Below, piece by piece: positions 17,025 through 26,534 of a stretch of 64,000 bases of DNA. Position numbers and translations under genes: made by a program. The stretch comes from JBBRWO01 sp964388455 (GTDB lineage Bacteria > Actinomycetota > Coriobacteriia > Anaerosomatales > JAAXUF01). The notes beneath the pieces were generated by a model. It was not told the origin of the DNA, did no database searches, and was given only the letters and a program-made list of their open reading frames with translations. The first letter of the stretch is position 1; each line of letters begins with the position of its first letter. Location of the stretch: positions 16,272-80,271 of the forward strand of contig CAYMAN010000008.1 in the NCBI GenBank assembly GCA_964388455.1, given 5' to 3'.

Positions 17025-18523
17025 GAGCGATTCGAGAGCTTCAGCCTGCGCTTGGCGGCGCCCCACAGCTCGCCTGTGAACTGCAGCTCATCCGGGCGCA
17101 GTCCGCGCAGCGCCCACAGTGCGGCGACGTACAGCACGAGCCCCAGCACCGTCTCGACAACCAGCAGCCAGATCGCGGGATCAAACCAGCGGAACGCAAG
17201 CGTGAGCATCCCCGCCATGATCGCCGCGGCCCCGATGATCCGTGCGAGGTCCAGTGTAGGCAGCTGCCACTCCATATACGGTCTGCTACGCCACCATGCG
17301 AGTGTGAGCAGGAACAGGTACGAGAACAATGTGTTCCATGCGGCCGCCTGGTAGCCGAACCGTGGAATCAGCAGCAGGTTCGCCGCCACCTGAAACGCAG
17401 CAGCCATCATCACGTTCTGCATCGTGATCAGCGTCTTCTTGTGCATCGCAAGCCCGTTGCCGGCAATCTGCGTCATGCCGTAAAGCAGCACTCCGGCGGC
17501 GACGATCGGCAGTACCTTGTAGGCCTCGTGGAAGTCCGGTCCGGTGAAGATCTTCACGAACGGCTGCGCGATCACCGCGAGTCCGGCGACCATCGGCACG
17601 GTCACCATCGCGTAGTAGCGCGTGAGCTGTGTCTGTACCTGCTCGGCGAGCTTCTGGTCGTGCTTCTCGAACGTGCGCACCATTACGGGGCCGATGGCGA
17701 TGAGCAACGGCAGCGTGATGAGGTTCATGATCTTGTCGCCCAGGCCGTACGCGACTCCGTACAGGCCGACCTGCTCGGCGGATTGGCTCAGTCCGATGAT
17801 GTAGCGGTCCGAGAGGATCAGGATCCACGACGAGACGGCGGCGGGGATCATCGGCACGCCGTAGGAGGCGAACTGCCTTGCGATGTCGCCGGAGTAGCTG
17901 CGTGGCGACAGGCTTCCCTCGGTGTACGCGTTGCGAATCGCGAACGGCACGAGCAGCGCATTGCCGAGCACGACACCGGCGAGGACCCCGTACGCACCCC
18001 ACTTGGTCACGACCACGAAGAAGACCGAGAACACCGTCGCGAGAATCGCCGAGGCTACCGAGAGAATCGCGTATGCGTTGGCGCGGTTCGCGGCGCGCAT
18101 CAGCTGCTGGATCACCTGGATGAACTGGTTGAAGACGAGGCCCGCCAGCGCGATGGGAAGCAGGCGCTGCACGCCGGAAGAGAAGTTGCCCGCGAACAGG
18201 ACCCCGAGTCCTCCCACGACCAGCGCGCCGAGGAAGAGCGACACGATCGCGGACCACACGACGGTCGCCACGTATTCGTCGAGGCGACCCTTGCGCTCCT
18301 CGGCCCAGTAGAAGCGGACGATGGACGCGGTCAACCATGAGGTGAGCAGGGTGGCGGTCAGCGAGACGGCGGAGTTCACGAGGTAGAAGTCGCCGTAGTC
18401 CGCCGGAGAGATCAGGCGCGTGAAGATCGGCACGGTGATGAATGACGTCAACGCCGGCACCAGCCGCACGGGGAAGTACTTGATCGCGTCGGTTCCCGCG
18501 CCCTTGAGGATCGTCTTCAGCAA
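17021..18523 (-). CDS. Polysaccharide flippase, Wzx/MATE-like
   Basis: 500 residues, hydrophobic throughout with about 12-14 predicted membrane helices and the N-terminal pattern FITVPIFTRLISPADYGDF typical of oligosaccharide flippases (MOP superfamily). A TTG start at 18523 is preferred because AGGAG lies seven bases upstream and the homology begins LKTILKGAGTDAIKY; upstream in-frame codons overlap the divergent pseB promoter. It would move undecaprenyl-linked repeat units to the outer face. It is divergent from the pse operon, so the exported unit may contain pseudaminic acid. A second flippase lies at 49236-50528. Confidence 0.88.
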   Translation of the reverse strand: MLKTILKGAGTDAIKYFPVRLVPALTSFITVPIFTRLISPADYGDFYLVNSAVSLTATLLTSWLTASIVRFYWAEERKGRLDEYVATVVWSAIVSLFLGALVVGGLGVLFAGNFSSGVQRLLPIALAGLVFNQFIQVIQQLMRAANRANAYAILSVASAILATVFSVFFVVVTKWGAYGVLAGVVLGNALLVPFAIRNAYTEGSLSPRSYSGDIARQFASYGVPMIPAAVSSWILILSDRYIIGLSQSAEQVGLYGVAYGLGDKIMNLITLPLLIAIGPVMVRTFEKHDQKLAEQVQTQLTRYYAMVTVPMVAGLAVIAQPFVKIFTGPDFHEAYKVLPIVAAGVLLYGMTQIAGNGLAMHKKTLITMQNVMMAAAFQVAANLLLIPRFGYQAAAWNTLFSYLFLLTLAWWRSRPYMEWQLPTLDLARIIGAAAIMAGMLTLAFRWFDPAIWLLVVETVLGLVLYVAALWALRGLRPDELQFTGELWGAAKRRLKLSNRS

Positions 18524-18605
18524 GCCCTGACTCCTGTCACGTTTCTGCGTGTGGTTCGCCGCACAGCGTACCGCAGACCACAAGGCGGCGACCGTGTCGG
18601 CAGGG

Positions 18606-18611
18606 TAGAAT
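18606..18611 (+). promoter_or_regulatory. -10 element of the pseudaminic acid operon
   Basis: TAGAAT, 47 bases before the pseB ATG. There is no TG extension and no clear -35. Confidence 0.4.
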
Positions 18612-18657
18612 GTCACGAACACGTTGTCAGCACATGCGTATCCAGGACGGAGTTTGC

Positions 18658-19668
18658 ATGTTGAACGGTAGATCGATTCTCGTCACGGGTGGCACCGGGT
18701 CATTTGGTAAGAAGTTCATCGCCACGATCCTCGAGCGCTACCCGGAGGTCGAGCGAATCGTCGTGTACTCGCGCGATGAACTCAAGCAGTACGAGATGTC
18801 GCAGTGGCTGAGCCCCGAGCGCTACCCGCAGCTGCGGTTCTTCATCGGCGACGTGCGCGACAAGGATCGCCTGTCGCGCGCTATGGAGGGCATCGACACC
18901 GTCATCCACGCAGCCGCGCTCAAGCACGTGCCAGTCTGCGAGTACAACCCGTTCGAGGCCGTGAAGACCAACATCATCGGCGCCCAGAACGTCATCGAGG
19001 CGGCGATCGATCGCGGCATCACGCGTGTGGTCGCACTCTCGACCGACAAGGCCGCCGCTCCGATCAACCTCTACGGCGCCACCAAGCTCGCCTCGGACAA
19101 GATGTTCGTCGCGGCCAACAACTTCAGGGGCGCGCGCGACATCCGCTTCTCGGTTGTGCGCTACGGCAACGTCATGGGTTCGCGTGGCAGCGTCATCCCG
19201 TTCTTCCTCGATAAGCGCGCAAGCGGCGTCCTGCCGATCACCGACCCTCAGATGACGCGCTTCAACATCTCGCTCGAGGACGGCGTCGAGCTGGTGCTGC
19301 ACGCACTGGAGAACATGTGGGGCGGAGAGATCTACGTCCCCAAGATTCCCAGCTATCGCATCACCGACGTCGCCGAGGCGGTCGCGCCCGAGTGCCGCAC
19401 AGAGATCGTGGGCATCCGCCCCGGCGAGAAGCTCCACGAGGAGATGATCACCGAGACCGACGCGATCATGACCGTCGAGATGGCCGACAAGTTCGTGATC
19501 CTGCCGTCTATACCGCTGTGGGACGTCGATGAGTTCTGCGCCGCGTTCTCGGCGAGCAGGTGTGCGCCGGGCTTCCGGTACAACTCGGGCTCGAACACCG
19601 AGTGGCTGGGCGTCGAGGAGCTGCGTGATCTGATCCGCGAGCACGTCGATCCCGCGTTCGAGGCGTAG
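18658..19668 (+). CDS. pseB: UDP-N-acetylglucosamine 4,6-dehydratase (5-inverting)
   Basis: 336 residues starting MLNGRSILVTGGTGSFGKK. Short-chain dehydrogenase fold with NAD motif GGTGSFG and the active-site stretch STDKAAAPINLYGATK (the YxxxK pair). VYSRDELKQYEM is a PseB/FlaA1 signature. ATG 18658 follows GGAG; an in-frame ATG 24 bases upstream is possible but lacks a ribosome site. PseB converts UDP-GlcNAc to the 4-keto-6-deoxy-L-altro sugar, the first step to CMP-pseudaminic acid. It leads a six-gene operon whose members are separated by a few bases or overlap. Confidence 0.95.
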   Translation: MLNGRSILVTGGTGSFGKKFIATILERYPEVERIVVYSRDELKQYEMSQWLSPERYPQLRFFIGDVRDKDRLSRAMEGIDTVIHAAALKHVPVCEYNPFEAVKTNIIGAQNVIEAAIDRGITRVVALSTDKAAAPINLYGATKLASDKMFVAANNFRGARDIRFSVVRYGNVMGSRGSVIPFFLDKRASGVLPITDPQMTRFNISLEDGVELVLHALENMWGGEIYVPKIPSYRITDVAEAVAPECRTEIVGIRPGEKLHEEMITETDAIMTVEMADKFVILPSIPLWDVDEFCAAFSASRCAPGFRYNSGSNTEWLGVEELRDLIREHVDPAFEA

Positions 19669-19675
19669 GCGCATC

Positions 19676-20839
19676 GTGATTCCTTACGGCAGACAGTCGG
19701 TTTCGCAGGCCGACATCGATGCGGTTGTCGAGGTCTTAGGGAGCGACTTCCTCACGCAGGGGCCCGCGGTGGAGCGCTTCGAGACCGCGCTGGCTTCGTA
19801 CTGCGGCGCGAAGCATGCGGTGGCCGTGTCCAACGGCACTGCGGCGCTGCATCTGGCGATGCTCGCGCTGGGGGTCGGGGAGGCCTCGCTGGTCTGGACG
19901 TCGCCCAACTCCTTCGTGGCATCGGCCAACTGCGCTCGCTACTGCGGCGCGGACGTCGACTTCGTGGATATCGATCCCGACACCTTCAACATGGACGTCT
20001 CCGCGCTGGCGGCCAAACTCGCGTGCGCCGAGTCGGCCGGACGGCTGCCCGACGTCGTGATCCCGGTCCACCACTCCGGGCTACCGTGCGACATGACCGG
20101 CATCGCCGCGCTCGCCGAGCGCTACGGCTTCGCGGTCGTCGAGGACGCCTGCCACGCGCTCGGCGGCAGTTACGACGCCGAGAAGGTCGGCGCGTGCACC
20201 CACTCGGCGATGACCGTGTTCAGCTTCCACCCCGTCAAGACGCTCACCACGGGCGAGGGTGGCGCGGTTCTCACGAACGACGACGCGCTCGCTGTCCGAG
20301 TCGCGCTGCTGCGCTCGCACGGCATCACGCGCGACCCGGCGATGATGGCCGTGCCGGAGACGGCGATGGCTCCCGCGTCCACGACGCCCTGGCACTACGA
20401 GATGGTCGAGCTGGGCTTCAACTACCGCATCACCGACATCCAGTGCGCGCTCGGAGCCAGCCAGCTCACGCGCCTCGACGAGTGGATCGCGCGACGCGGT
20501 GAACTCGCGGCGCGCTACGACCGGCTGCTCGCCGACCTTCCCGTGCGCGGGCAGCTCGACCCGACCGGACGTGTCTCGGCGCGTCACCTGTACGTGGTGC
20601 GCGTGTCGGCCGACCGCCGCGACGAGGTCGGTCGAGCCATGCGCGACGCGGGAGTGCTCGTGAACCTGCACTACGCTCCCATCCATCTCCAGCCCTACTA
20701 CCGGGCCCTCGGGTTCAAGCCGGGCGATTTTCCGCACGCCGAGCTCTACAGCCGAGAAGCACTGACGCTGCCGCTCTACCCGGCGATGAGTGAGGCCGAC
20801 GTCGATACGGTCGTGGACCTGCTCGCGAGCCTGGTATGA
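19676..20839 (+). CDS. pseC: UDP-4-keto-6-deoxy-L-altrosamine aminotransferase
   Basis: 387 residues with a GTG start seven bases after pseB. Fold-type-I PLP enzyme of the DegT family: GTAALHLAMLALGVG cofactor loop, VEDACHALGGSYD, and PLP Lys188 in FHPVKTLTTGEGG. The HPVKxxTTGEGG signature and the position after pseB identify PseC rather than WbpE or PglE. It forms the 4-amino sugar from the PseB product using glutamate. The stop codon overlaps the pseG start (ATGA). Confidence 0.94.
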   Translation: MIPYGRQSVSQADIDAVVEVLGSDFLTQGPAVERFETALASYCGAKHAVAVSNGTAALHLAMLALGVGEASLVWTSPNSFVASANCARYCGADVDFVDIDPDTFNMDVSALAAKLACAESAGRLPDVVIPVHHSGLPCDMTGIAALAERYGFAVVEDACHALGGSYDAEKVGACTHSAMTVFSFHPVKTLTTGEGGAVLTNDDALAVRVALLRSHGITRDPAMMAVPETAMAPASTTPWHYEMVELGFNYRITDIQCALGASQLTRLDEWIARRGELAARYDRLLADLPVRGQLDPTGRVSARHLYVVRVSADRRDEVGRAMRDAGVLVNLHYAPIHLQPYYRALGFKPGDFPHAELYSREALTLPLYPAMSEADVDTVVDLLASLV

Positions 20840-21888
20840 CGCTGCAGTCGACGTCGGTGCTGATACGGGTCGATGCATCGGCGGAAGTCGGCATGGGGCA
20901 TCTCGGCCGCTGTCTGACACTGGCTGACGCGCTGCGGTCGGGAGGTGCCCGCGTCGCCTTCGCGTGCGGCGGTGACATCGGGTTGTGCCGATCGGCCGTC
21001 GCACTCCGCGGCTTCGAACTTGTGGCGGAGATGGCTTCGCCCGAGGACGTGCGGCAGTTGATCGACGTCATCGGCGAGCCTCTCGGGTACGACACGGTCG
21101 TGGTCGACCACTATGAGCTCGATGTCGAGTGGGAGCGTGAGCTCGCGCGCGCGGGCGTGACGATCGCGGTCATAGACGATCTCGCTCGGGCGCATGAATC
21201 CGCGATCCTGCTCGACCAGAACCTGTACGCTGGCGCCGAGCACCGTTATCACGGCAAGGTGCCGGGAGACTGCAAGCTGCTGCTCGGGCCCCGCTACGCG
21301 TTGCTGCGACCCGAGTTCGAGCTCGCGAGCCGCAACATCCAACCGCGCACCGGCGAGGTGTACTCAGTGCTCGTTTCCTATGGCGGAAGCGATCCGACCA
21401 ATGAGACGGCCAAGGCGATTACGGCGCTTATCGGCATACCGGGCATCGAGCGTATCGATGTCGTGATCGGCCCTGCCATGCGTGACGCCGAGACCCTCCG
21501 TGGCATGGCCGGCGACGATCCGCGGTTCACGTTCCACATCGCACCGGACAACATGGCCGAGCTCATGGCCGCGGCGGATGTGGCGCTGGGAGCGGGCGGA
21601 TCGACCAACTGGGAGCGGTGTATCCTCGGACTGCCCTCACTGGTCACCACCGTGGCGCTCAATCAGGTCGAAGTCGCCGAGGAGCTCGCTTCTTGCGGTG
21701 CGATCCGCCTTCTGGGCGCCGCCGAGATGGTAGACGAGGATGACGTGCTGGTGGCTGTTCGCGGGCTGGTCGCAGACCCGGATTCGGTTCGAGAGATGAG
21801 CGTGGCCGCGCGTGCGCTGATGGCGGATCACGTGGGAGTGCAACGAGTTGCTCGAGAGATTCTGGAGGCAGGAAATGCCGAGTCGTGA
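20836..21888 (+). CDS. pseG: UDP-2,4-diacetamido-2,4,6-trideoxy-L-altrose hydrolase
   Basis: 350 residues. A GT-B-like fold with the PseG N-terminus IRVDASAEVGMGHLGRCLTLA (the GxGHxxR segment holds the catalytic His) and a MurG-like C-terminal half (LGAGGSTNWERCILGLPSL). PseG removes UDP to release free diacetamido-trideoxy-altrose for PseI. It overlaps pseC by four bases and pseH by 14 bases. Confidence 0.93.
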   Translation: MTLQSTSVLIRVDASAEVGMGHLGRCLTLADALRSGGARVAFACGGDIGLCRSAVALRGFELVAEMASPEDVRQLIDVIGEPLGYDTVVVDHYELDVEWERELARAGVTIAVIDDLARAHESAILLDQNLYAGAEHRYHGKVPGDCKLLLGPRYALLRPEFELASRNIQPRTGEVYSVLVSYGGSDPTNETAKAITALIGIPGIERIDVVIGPAMRDAETLRGMAGDDPRFTFHIAPDNMAELMAAADVALGAGGSTNWERCILGLPSLVTTVALNQVEVAEELASCGAIRLLGAAEMVDEDDVLVAVRGLVADPDSVREMSVAARALMADHVGVQRVAREILEAGNAES

Positions 21889-22426
21889 AGCATATGAGAT
21901 GAGGCCCATGACGTCGGGAGACCTAGCGATGGTCCGCGAGTGGCGAAACTCCGACAGCGTGCGGCCGTACATGTACACCACACACGAGATCACGCAGGCC
22001 GAACATGAGGCGTGGTGGGCGCGCGCGTCGGTCGATCCGCGATCGAGGCACTATGTGTTCTGCGTCAACGACGTGCCCGTGGGAGTGGTCAACATCGTCG
22101 AGATCGACGAGTACAACGGCACCGCCTCGTGGGGCTACTACATCGGCGCCGAGAACGCACCGCCGGGGACCGGTTCTGCAATGGAGTACATCGCGCTCGA
22201 CATGGTCTTTGGCGAACTGGGTATCCGGAAGCTCGTGTGTGAGGTGTTCGCGTTCAACAAGCGGCCGCTCAAGATGCATGCTCGCTTCGGGTTCGTGCAA
22301 GAGGGCGTGCGCCGTGCTCACAAGAAGCACGAGGATGCGTACGAAGACGTCATTGAGCTCGGTGTGTTCGCCGAGGAGTGGGCCCAGGTCAGAGACGGTC
22401 TCACACCCGTCGTATTCAGGGGGTAG
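21875..22426 (+). CDS. pseH: GNAT N-acetyltransferase of the pseudaminic acid pathway
   Basis: 183 residues; ATG 21875 has GGAGG at 21863-21867. GNAT fold with the PseH-type N-terminus MTSGDLAMVREWRNSDSVR, an EYIALDMVFGELG helix and NKRPLKMHARFGF near the end. It acetylates the 4-amino group of the PseC product with acetyl-CoA. It lies between pseG and pseI, overlapping pseG. A different acyl donor is possible, but the pathway position is firm. Confidence 0.9.
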   Translation: MPSREAYEMRPMTSGDLAMVREWRNSDSVRPYMYTTHEITQAEHEAWWARASVDPRSRHYVFCVNDVPVGVVNIVEIDEYNGTASWGYYIGAENAPPGTGSAMEYIALDMVFGELGIRKLVCEVFAFNKRPLKMHARFGFVQEGVRRAHKKHEDAYEDVIELGVFAEEWAQVRDGLTPVVFRG

Positions 22427-22430
22427 AACC

Positions 22431-23483
22431 GTGCGCGACGTCATTATCGCCGGCCGAGCCATCGGCCCGAGCCACCCACCCTTCGTCATCGCCGAGATGA
22501 GCGGCAACCACAACCATTCGCTTGAGCGCGCTCTCGAGATCGTCGACGCCGCTGCCGATGCCGGCGCGCACGCGATCAAACTGCAGACCTATACCGCCGA
22601 CACGATCACGCTCGACACCGACGCGCCGGGTTTCACCATCGACGACCCCGGCAGCCTCTGGAACGGTCGACGGCTGCACGAGCTCTATGACGACGCCCAC
22701 ACGCCATGGGAGTGGCATCAGGCGATCTTCGCGCGCGGCGCCGAGCGTGGGCTGATCGTGTTCTCGACGCCGTTCGACGACACCGCCGTGGACTTCCTCG
22801 AGGACCTGGACGCGCCGTGCCACAAGATCGCCTCGTTCGAGAACATCGACCTGCCGCTCATCCGCCGGATCGCGCGCACCGGCAAGCCAATCATCATGTC
22901 GACCGGTATGGCGAGCGAGGCCGAGATCGCGGAGGCGGTCGATACCATCCGCGCCGAGGGCAACGAGCAGATCGTGCTGCTCAAGTGCACGAGCACGTAT
23001 CCCGCGCGCCCCGTCGACACCAACCTGCGAACGATCCCCGACCTGCGCGAGCGCTTCGGGTGCCAGGTCGGCCTCTCGGACCACACGCTGGGCACGGCTG
23101 TCAGCGTCGCCTCGGTGGCGCTCGGCGCGACCGTCATCGAGAAGCACTTCACGCTCTCGCGTTCCGACGGGGGAGTCGACTCCGCATTCTCGCTCGAACC
23201 CGCCGAGTTCACCACGCTCGTGTCGGACTCGCTCATTGCATGGGAGGCGCTCGGCGAGGTCGCTTACGGCCCCACCGAGAAGGAGCGCGCGTCGCTGCAG
23301 TTCCGCCGCTCGCTCTACATCGCCGAGGACATCGCGGCGGGCGAGGAGCTGACCGCGCGCAACGTGCGCAGCGTCCGGCCGGGGATGGGCCTGCCGCCAA
23401 GGCACTACGACGAGGTTCTCGGCAGGCGCGCTGCGAAGGACCTGGCCAAGGGGACGCCGCTGTCATGGGACGTGCTGGCGTGA
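22431..23483 (+). CDS. pseI: Pseudaminic acid synthase (NeuB family)
   Basis: 350 residues; GTG 22431 lies four bases after the pseH stop with AGGGGG upstream. The N-terminal TIM-barrel begins PFVIAEMSGNHNHSLERALE, the NeuB/PseI signature, with VGLSDHTLG and VIEKHFTLSR metal/PEP-site motifs. A C-terminal SAF antifreeze-like domain spans about 290-345 (LYIAEDIAAGEELTARNV). It condenses diacetamido-trideoxy-altrose with phosphoenolpyruvate to pseudaminic acid. Its stop overlaps the pseF GTG by four bases. Confidence 0.95.
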   Translation: MRDVIIAGRAIGPSHPPFVIAEMSGNHNHSLERALEIVDAAADAGAHAIKLQTYTADTITLDTDAPGFTIDDPGSLWNGRRLHELYDDAHTPWEWHQAIFARGAERGLIVFSTPFDDTAVDFLEDLDAPCHKIASFENIDLPLIRRIARTGKPIIMSTGMASEAEIAEAVDTIRAEGNEQIVLLKCTSTYPARPVDTNLRTIPDLRERFGCQVGLSDHTLGTAVSVASVALGATVIEKHFTLSRSDGGVDSAFSLEPAEFTTLVSDSLIAWEALGEVAYGPTEKERASLQFRRSLYIAEDIAAGEELTARNVRSVRPGMGLPPRHYDEVLGRRAAKDLAKGTPLSWDVLA

Positions 23484-24232
23484 GCGGGTCGGGTCGTGTC
23501 GTGGTCATCGCGCAGGCCCGCATGGGCTCGACGCGACTGCCCGGCAAGGGGCTGGTGGACCTGGCCGGCAAGCCGCTGGTGGAGCGTGTTCTCGAGCGCG
23601 CCGCGCGATCCACACTCGCCGATGAGGTCGTGCTCGCGACCACGGACCTACCGGCCGACGACGAACTGGCGGCATGCGTCGACGCACTCGGCTTCCGAGT
23701 GGTCCGCGGTAGCTCCGAGGATGTGCTCGCCCGTTACGCCCGTGCCGCCGAGGAGTCCGATGCCGACGTGATCGTGCGCATCACCTGTGACTGCCCGTTT
23801 GTGGAGCCGTGGCTGATCGATCGAGCCGTGACCGCAGTCGCAGACGACGGATTCGATTACGCAACCAACACGCTGGTCCGCACCTATCCGATAGGTCTTG
23901 ATGTCGAGGCGCTCACCCGCCCTGCGCTGGGCCAGGCAGATGCCGAGGCTCACGAGCCGCACGAGCGCGAGCACGTCACGCCGTTCATCTATCAGCACCC
24001 GACTCGCTTTCGGTTGAGTAACCTCACGGCGCCCGGGTGGGCGACGTATCCGGAATGGCGGTTGACCGTCGATACCGCTGAGGATCTGGAGCTGGCGCGC
24101 ATGCTCTACGCCGGGCTGCCGGACCGGTTCACGCTCGCGGAAACCGTCGATCTGGTGCTGCGGGACCCCTCGGTTCTCGAAACGAATAGCCGCGTTCCCC
24201 ATAAGCATGTTGCCAAGCCGGAGACCTGGTGA
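23480..24232 (+). CDS. pseF: Pseudaminic acid cytidylyltransferase (SpsF/PseF type)
   Basis: 250 residues with a GTG start overlapping the pseI stop (GTGA). The nucleotidyltransferase N-terminus is IAQARMGSTRLPGKGL, followed by the VRITCDCPFVEPWLIDR metal site region; this is the SpsF-like branch. It activates pseudaminic acid with CTP to CMP-Pse, the donor for transferases. It is last in the pse operon, which therefore holds all six enzymes (B, C, H, G, I, F), in the order B-C-G-H-I-F. Confidence 0.9.
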   Translation: MSGSGRVVVIAQARMGSTRLPGKGLVDLAGKPLVERVLERAARSTLADEVVLATTDLPADDELAACVDALGFRVVRGSSEDVLARYARAAEESDADVIVRITCDCPFVEPWLIDRAVTAVADDGFDYATNTLVRTYPIGLDVEALTRPALGQADAEAHEPHEREHVTPFIYQHPTRFRLSNLTAPGWATYPEWRLTVDTAEDLELARMLYAGLPDRFTLAETVDLVLRDPSVLETNSRVPHKHVAKPETW

Positions 24233-24256
24233 CGCGAGAGTGGCGCGAGTCTTGCG

Positions 24257-24265
24257 TGGTATCAT
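24257..24265 (+). promoter_or_regulatory. Extended -10 promoter of the SpoIID-like gene
   Basis: TGG-TATCAT, 25 bases after pseF and 85 bases before the GTG at 24351. Confidence 0.55.
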
Positions 24266-24350
24266 CTGGACTGTGAGGAACCCGCGCGGACCGCGCTGAT
24301 TCGCAGGTTCGGTCGCAGCCGCAGCACACGTCGCAGATGGGAGCTTCCTC

Positions 24351-26489
24351 GTGAACACTACACACCTCGGCATGCACCGAGTGGCAGCATGGGCGGCAGT
24401 CGTCGTCACGGCAGCGGCCGTGCTCATGACCCCCTCGATCGCACACGCAGACGTCACCTACACCATCACCGGTGGCGGTTGGGGTCACGGCATCGGCCTT
24501 TCGCAGTGGGGCGCTCAGGGCTACGCGAAGCAAGGCTGGTCCTACGCCGACATCGTCCGTTGGTACTACGGTGCCGACAAGGACGGATCGAGCAGCGGGG
24601 TGCAGGTACCTACGCTCGCGTCGCTCGGCAAGAACGCCAATCCGTACGTCAACGTCGACCTAGATAAGTCCAAGGCCACGCGGAAGTCGTGGACGCTGCG
24701 TGGATGGCAGTCGCGACTCAAGGTCAGCGACAACGCGGGTACTACACCGATCTATCTCGCCAAGAACAGCTACAACAAGTTCACCGTCTCCGGCGGCAAG
24801 GTGAAGGTGGGGACGTCGACGTTCTCGGGAACGGTCACCATCCAGTCCGTTGACGCGGCTTCCTCGGGCAATCTTGTCGTCGTCAAGGACAACAGCGGAC
24901 CTCCGCTGCACAAGAACTATCCAAACGGCTACTCGTATCTGCGCTATCGCGGCGTGATTCGGTTGACCGTCGTGGGTGACAAGCTTCGCTGCGTGAACCG
25001 TCTGCGGATGGAGCAGTATCTGTACGGCGTCGTGCCCCGTGAGAGTCCATCGTCGTTTGATGCAGATGCACTCGGAGCGCAGGCAATAGCGGCCAGGTCG
25101 TACGCTTGGGCGAGCAACCCGCCCACAGCGGGCACTCCGTCGGCGCTCTCCGGCACCCTGTACTGCACGACGAGCAGCCAGGTGTACGGCGGACACTCGC
25201 GCCTGGTCGGCGGCAGCGACACCAACATCGACCCGCATGAGGCCGCGAGCACCAACGCTGCGGTCGACGCGACTGCGGGCAAAATCGTCTACCACGCTCC
25301 GACCAAGGTCGTGGTCAAGGCGTTCTTCTCGTCATCTTCTGGCGGACACACCGCCAACGTCGAGGATGTCTGGGTCACAGGGGACCCCAAGCCGTACTAC
25401 AAGGGCGTGGCCGATGCCGACCAAGGAACCGCCAACTACGCCTGGCCGCCGGTGCAGAAGACAGGGGCGCAGATAGGCGAGGCCCTGCGCGACAAGGACA
25501 ACGGCTCGAGCAACACCGCTCCGCTCGACTACTCCGCCCCGTCGCCCGCGACGGTGAGCTCGGTGTCACTGGAGAAGGCGTCATCAGGTTACGTTCGCTA
25601 CATGACGGTGAAGTGGTCCAACGGGTCGTCCTATCGGATACAAGGCACCACGTTCCAGAGTGCACTGGGTCTTAAGTCGAGCAAGTTCAACGTCGCGGTT
25701 CCGTCGTTTGGGACGCGTTACGAGCAGACCGACACACGCATCGCGTACGTGGACACGTGGTCGACCTACTCCACCGGCAATATGTCGGGTGGTTCGTACC
25801 GGTTTGCTTCGCGTGTCGGTCCCACCGCGACCATCATGTTCACCGGCACCGGTTTCCGCTGGATCGCGCCGACGGCCGCATCGTACGGTAAGGCCGACGT
25901 GTATCTCGACGGCGTGAAGCAGACGACTGTCTCGCTGTACTCGTCGACCACCAAGTACAAGCAAGAGGTCTGGAGCGTCACGGGTCTGGCGGCGGGTCCC
26001 ACCCACAAGGTGCAGATCGTTCCGCTCGGCACGAAGGAGGCTGCGAGCAAGGGCGTCTACGTTGGCATCGATGCCGTTGAGATTGCAGACGGAGGCCTCA
26101 GTAGGGCGCCCAAGACTCGTTGGGAACAAAACGATTCGGCAATCGGCTCGAGAGGCACATGGACCAACAACGTCAACTCGGTCATGTCCAGCGGCAGCTA
26201 TGCCTGGAGCACATCGCCCACGGCGTGGAAGCGCCTGTACTTCACCGGTACCGGCGTGAAGTGGATCACCGCGACCAACTCCACGTACGGCAAGGCGTGG
26301 GTGTACGTCGACCAGCGCGCCCCCGTGCTGGTGGATCTGTACTCGGCCAGCGTACAGCCGCGCGTCGCGGTCTACGATTCAGGGACACTGCCGGCCGGCA
26401 CGCACGCCATCAGAATCGTGCCCGCGGGCCAGAAGAACGACGCTTCGACCGGCACGTACGTCGGGGTCGATGCGTTCGATGTTCGCTAG
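24351..26489 (+). CDS. Secreted SpoIID/LytB-domain protein with two C-terminal tandem repeats
   Basis: 712 residues; GTG start after GGGAG. A signal peptide (about 1-34) is followed by a GGGWGHGIGLSQWGAQGYA motif (about 42-60), which in SpoIID proteins usually lies near the C-terminus, and then the SpoIID core (about 215-395) with RLRMEQYLYGVVPRE and QAIAARSYAWA. Two copies of a roughly 125-residue beta domain end the protein (about 456-580 and 590-712), each starting RYEQ/RWEQ and containing FTGTGFRWI / FTGTGVKWI and VGIDAVEI / VGVDAFDV. SpoIID enzymes cleave stripped peptidoglycan glycan strands. No sporulation gene is nearby, so wall turnover is the more likely use. The repeats may bind glycan. 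Confidence 0.88.
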   Translation: MNTTHLGMHRVAAWAAVVVTAAAVLMTPSIAHADVTYTITGGGWGHGIGLSQWGAQGYAKQGWSYADIVRWYYGADKDGSSSGVQVPTLASLGKNANPYVNVDLDKSKATRKSWTLRGWQSRLKVSDNAGTTPIYLAKNSYNKFTVSGGKVKVGTSTFSGTVTIQSVDAASSGNLVVVKDNSGPPLHKNYPNGYSYLRYRGVIRLTVVGDKLRCVNRLRMEQYLYGVVPRESPSSFDADALGAQAIAARSYAWASNPPTAGTPSALSGTLYCTTSSQVYGGHSRLVGGSDTNIDPHEAASTNAAVDATAGKIVYHAPTKVVVKAFFSSSSGGHTANVEDVWVTGDPKPYYKGVADADQGTANYAWPPVQKTGAQIGEALRDKDNGSSNTAPLDYSAPSPATVSSVSLEKASSGYVRYMTVKWSNGSSYRIQGTTFQSALGLKSSKFNVAVPSFGTRYEQTDTRIAYVDTWSTYSTGNMSGGSYRFASRVGPTATIMFTGTGFRWIAPTAASYGKADVYLDGVKQTTVSLYSSTTKYKQEVWSVTGLAAGPTHKVQIVPLGTKEAASKGVYVGIDAVEIADGGLSRAPKTRWEQNDSAIGSRGTWTNNVNSVMSSGSYAWSTSPTAWKRLYFTGTGVKWITATNSTYGKAWVYVDQRAPVLVDLYSASVQPRVAVYDSGTLPAGTHAIRIVPAGQKNDASTGTYVGVDAFDVR

Positions 26490-26534
26490 ATCGCTGACCC
26501 GCGCCGAGAGGCACCTGTCACCTGAAGGGACTTC

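Noticed and set aside
17441..18340. Plus-strand frame of about 300 codons opposite the flippase
   Set aside because: His/Asp/Arg-rich antisense translation; the minus strand has a consistent hydrophobic flippase.
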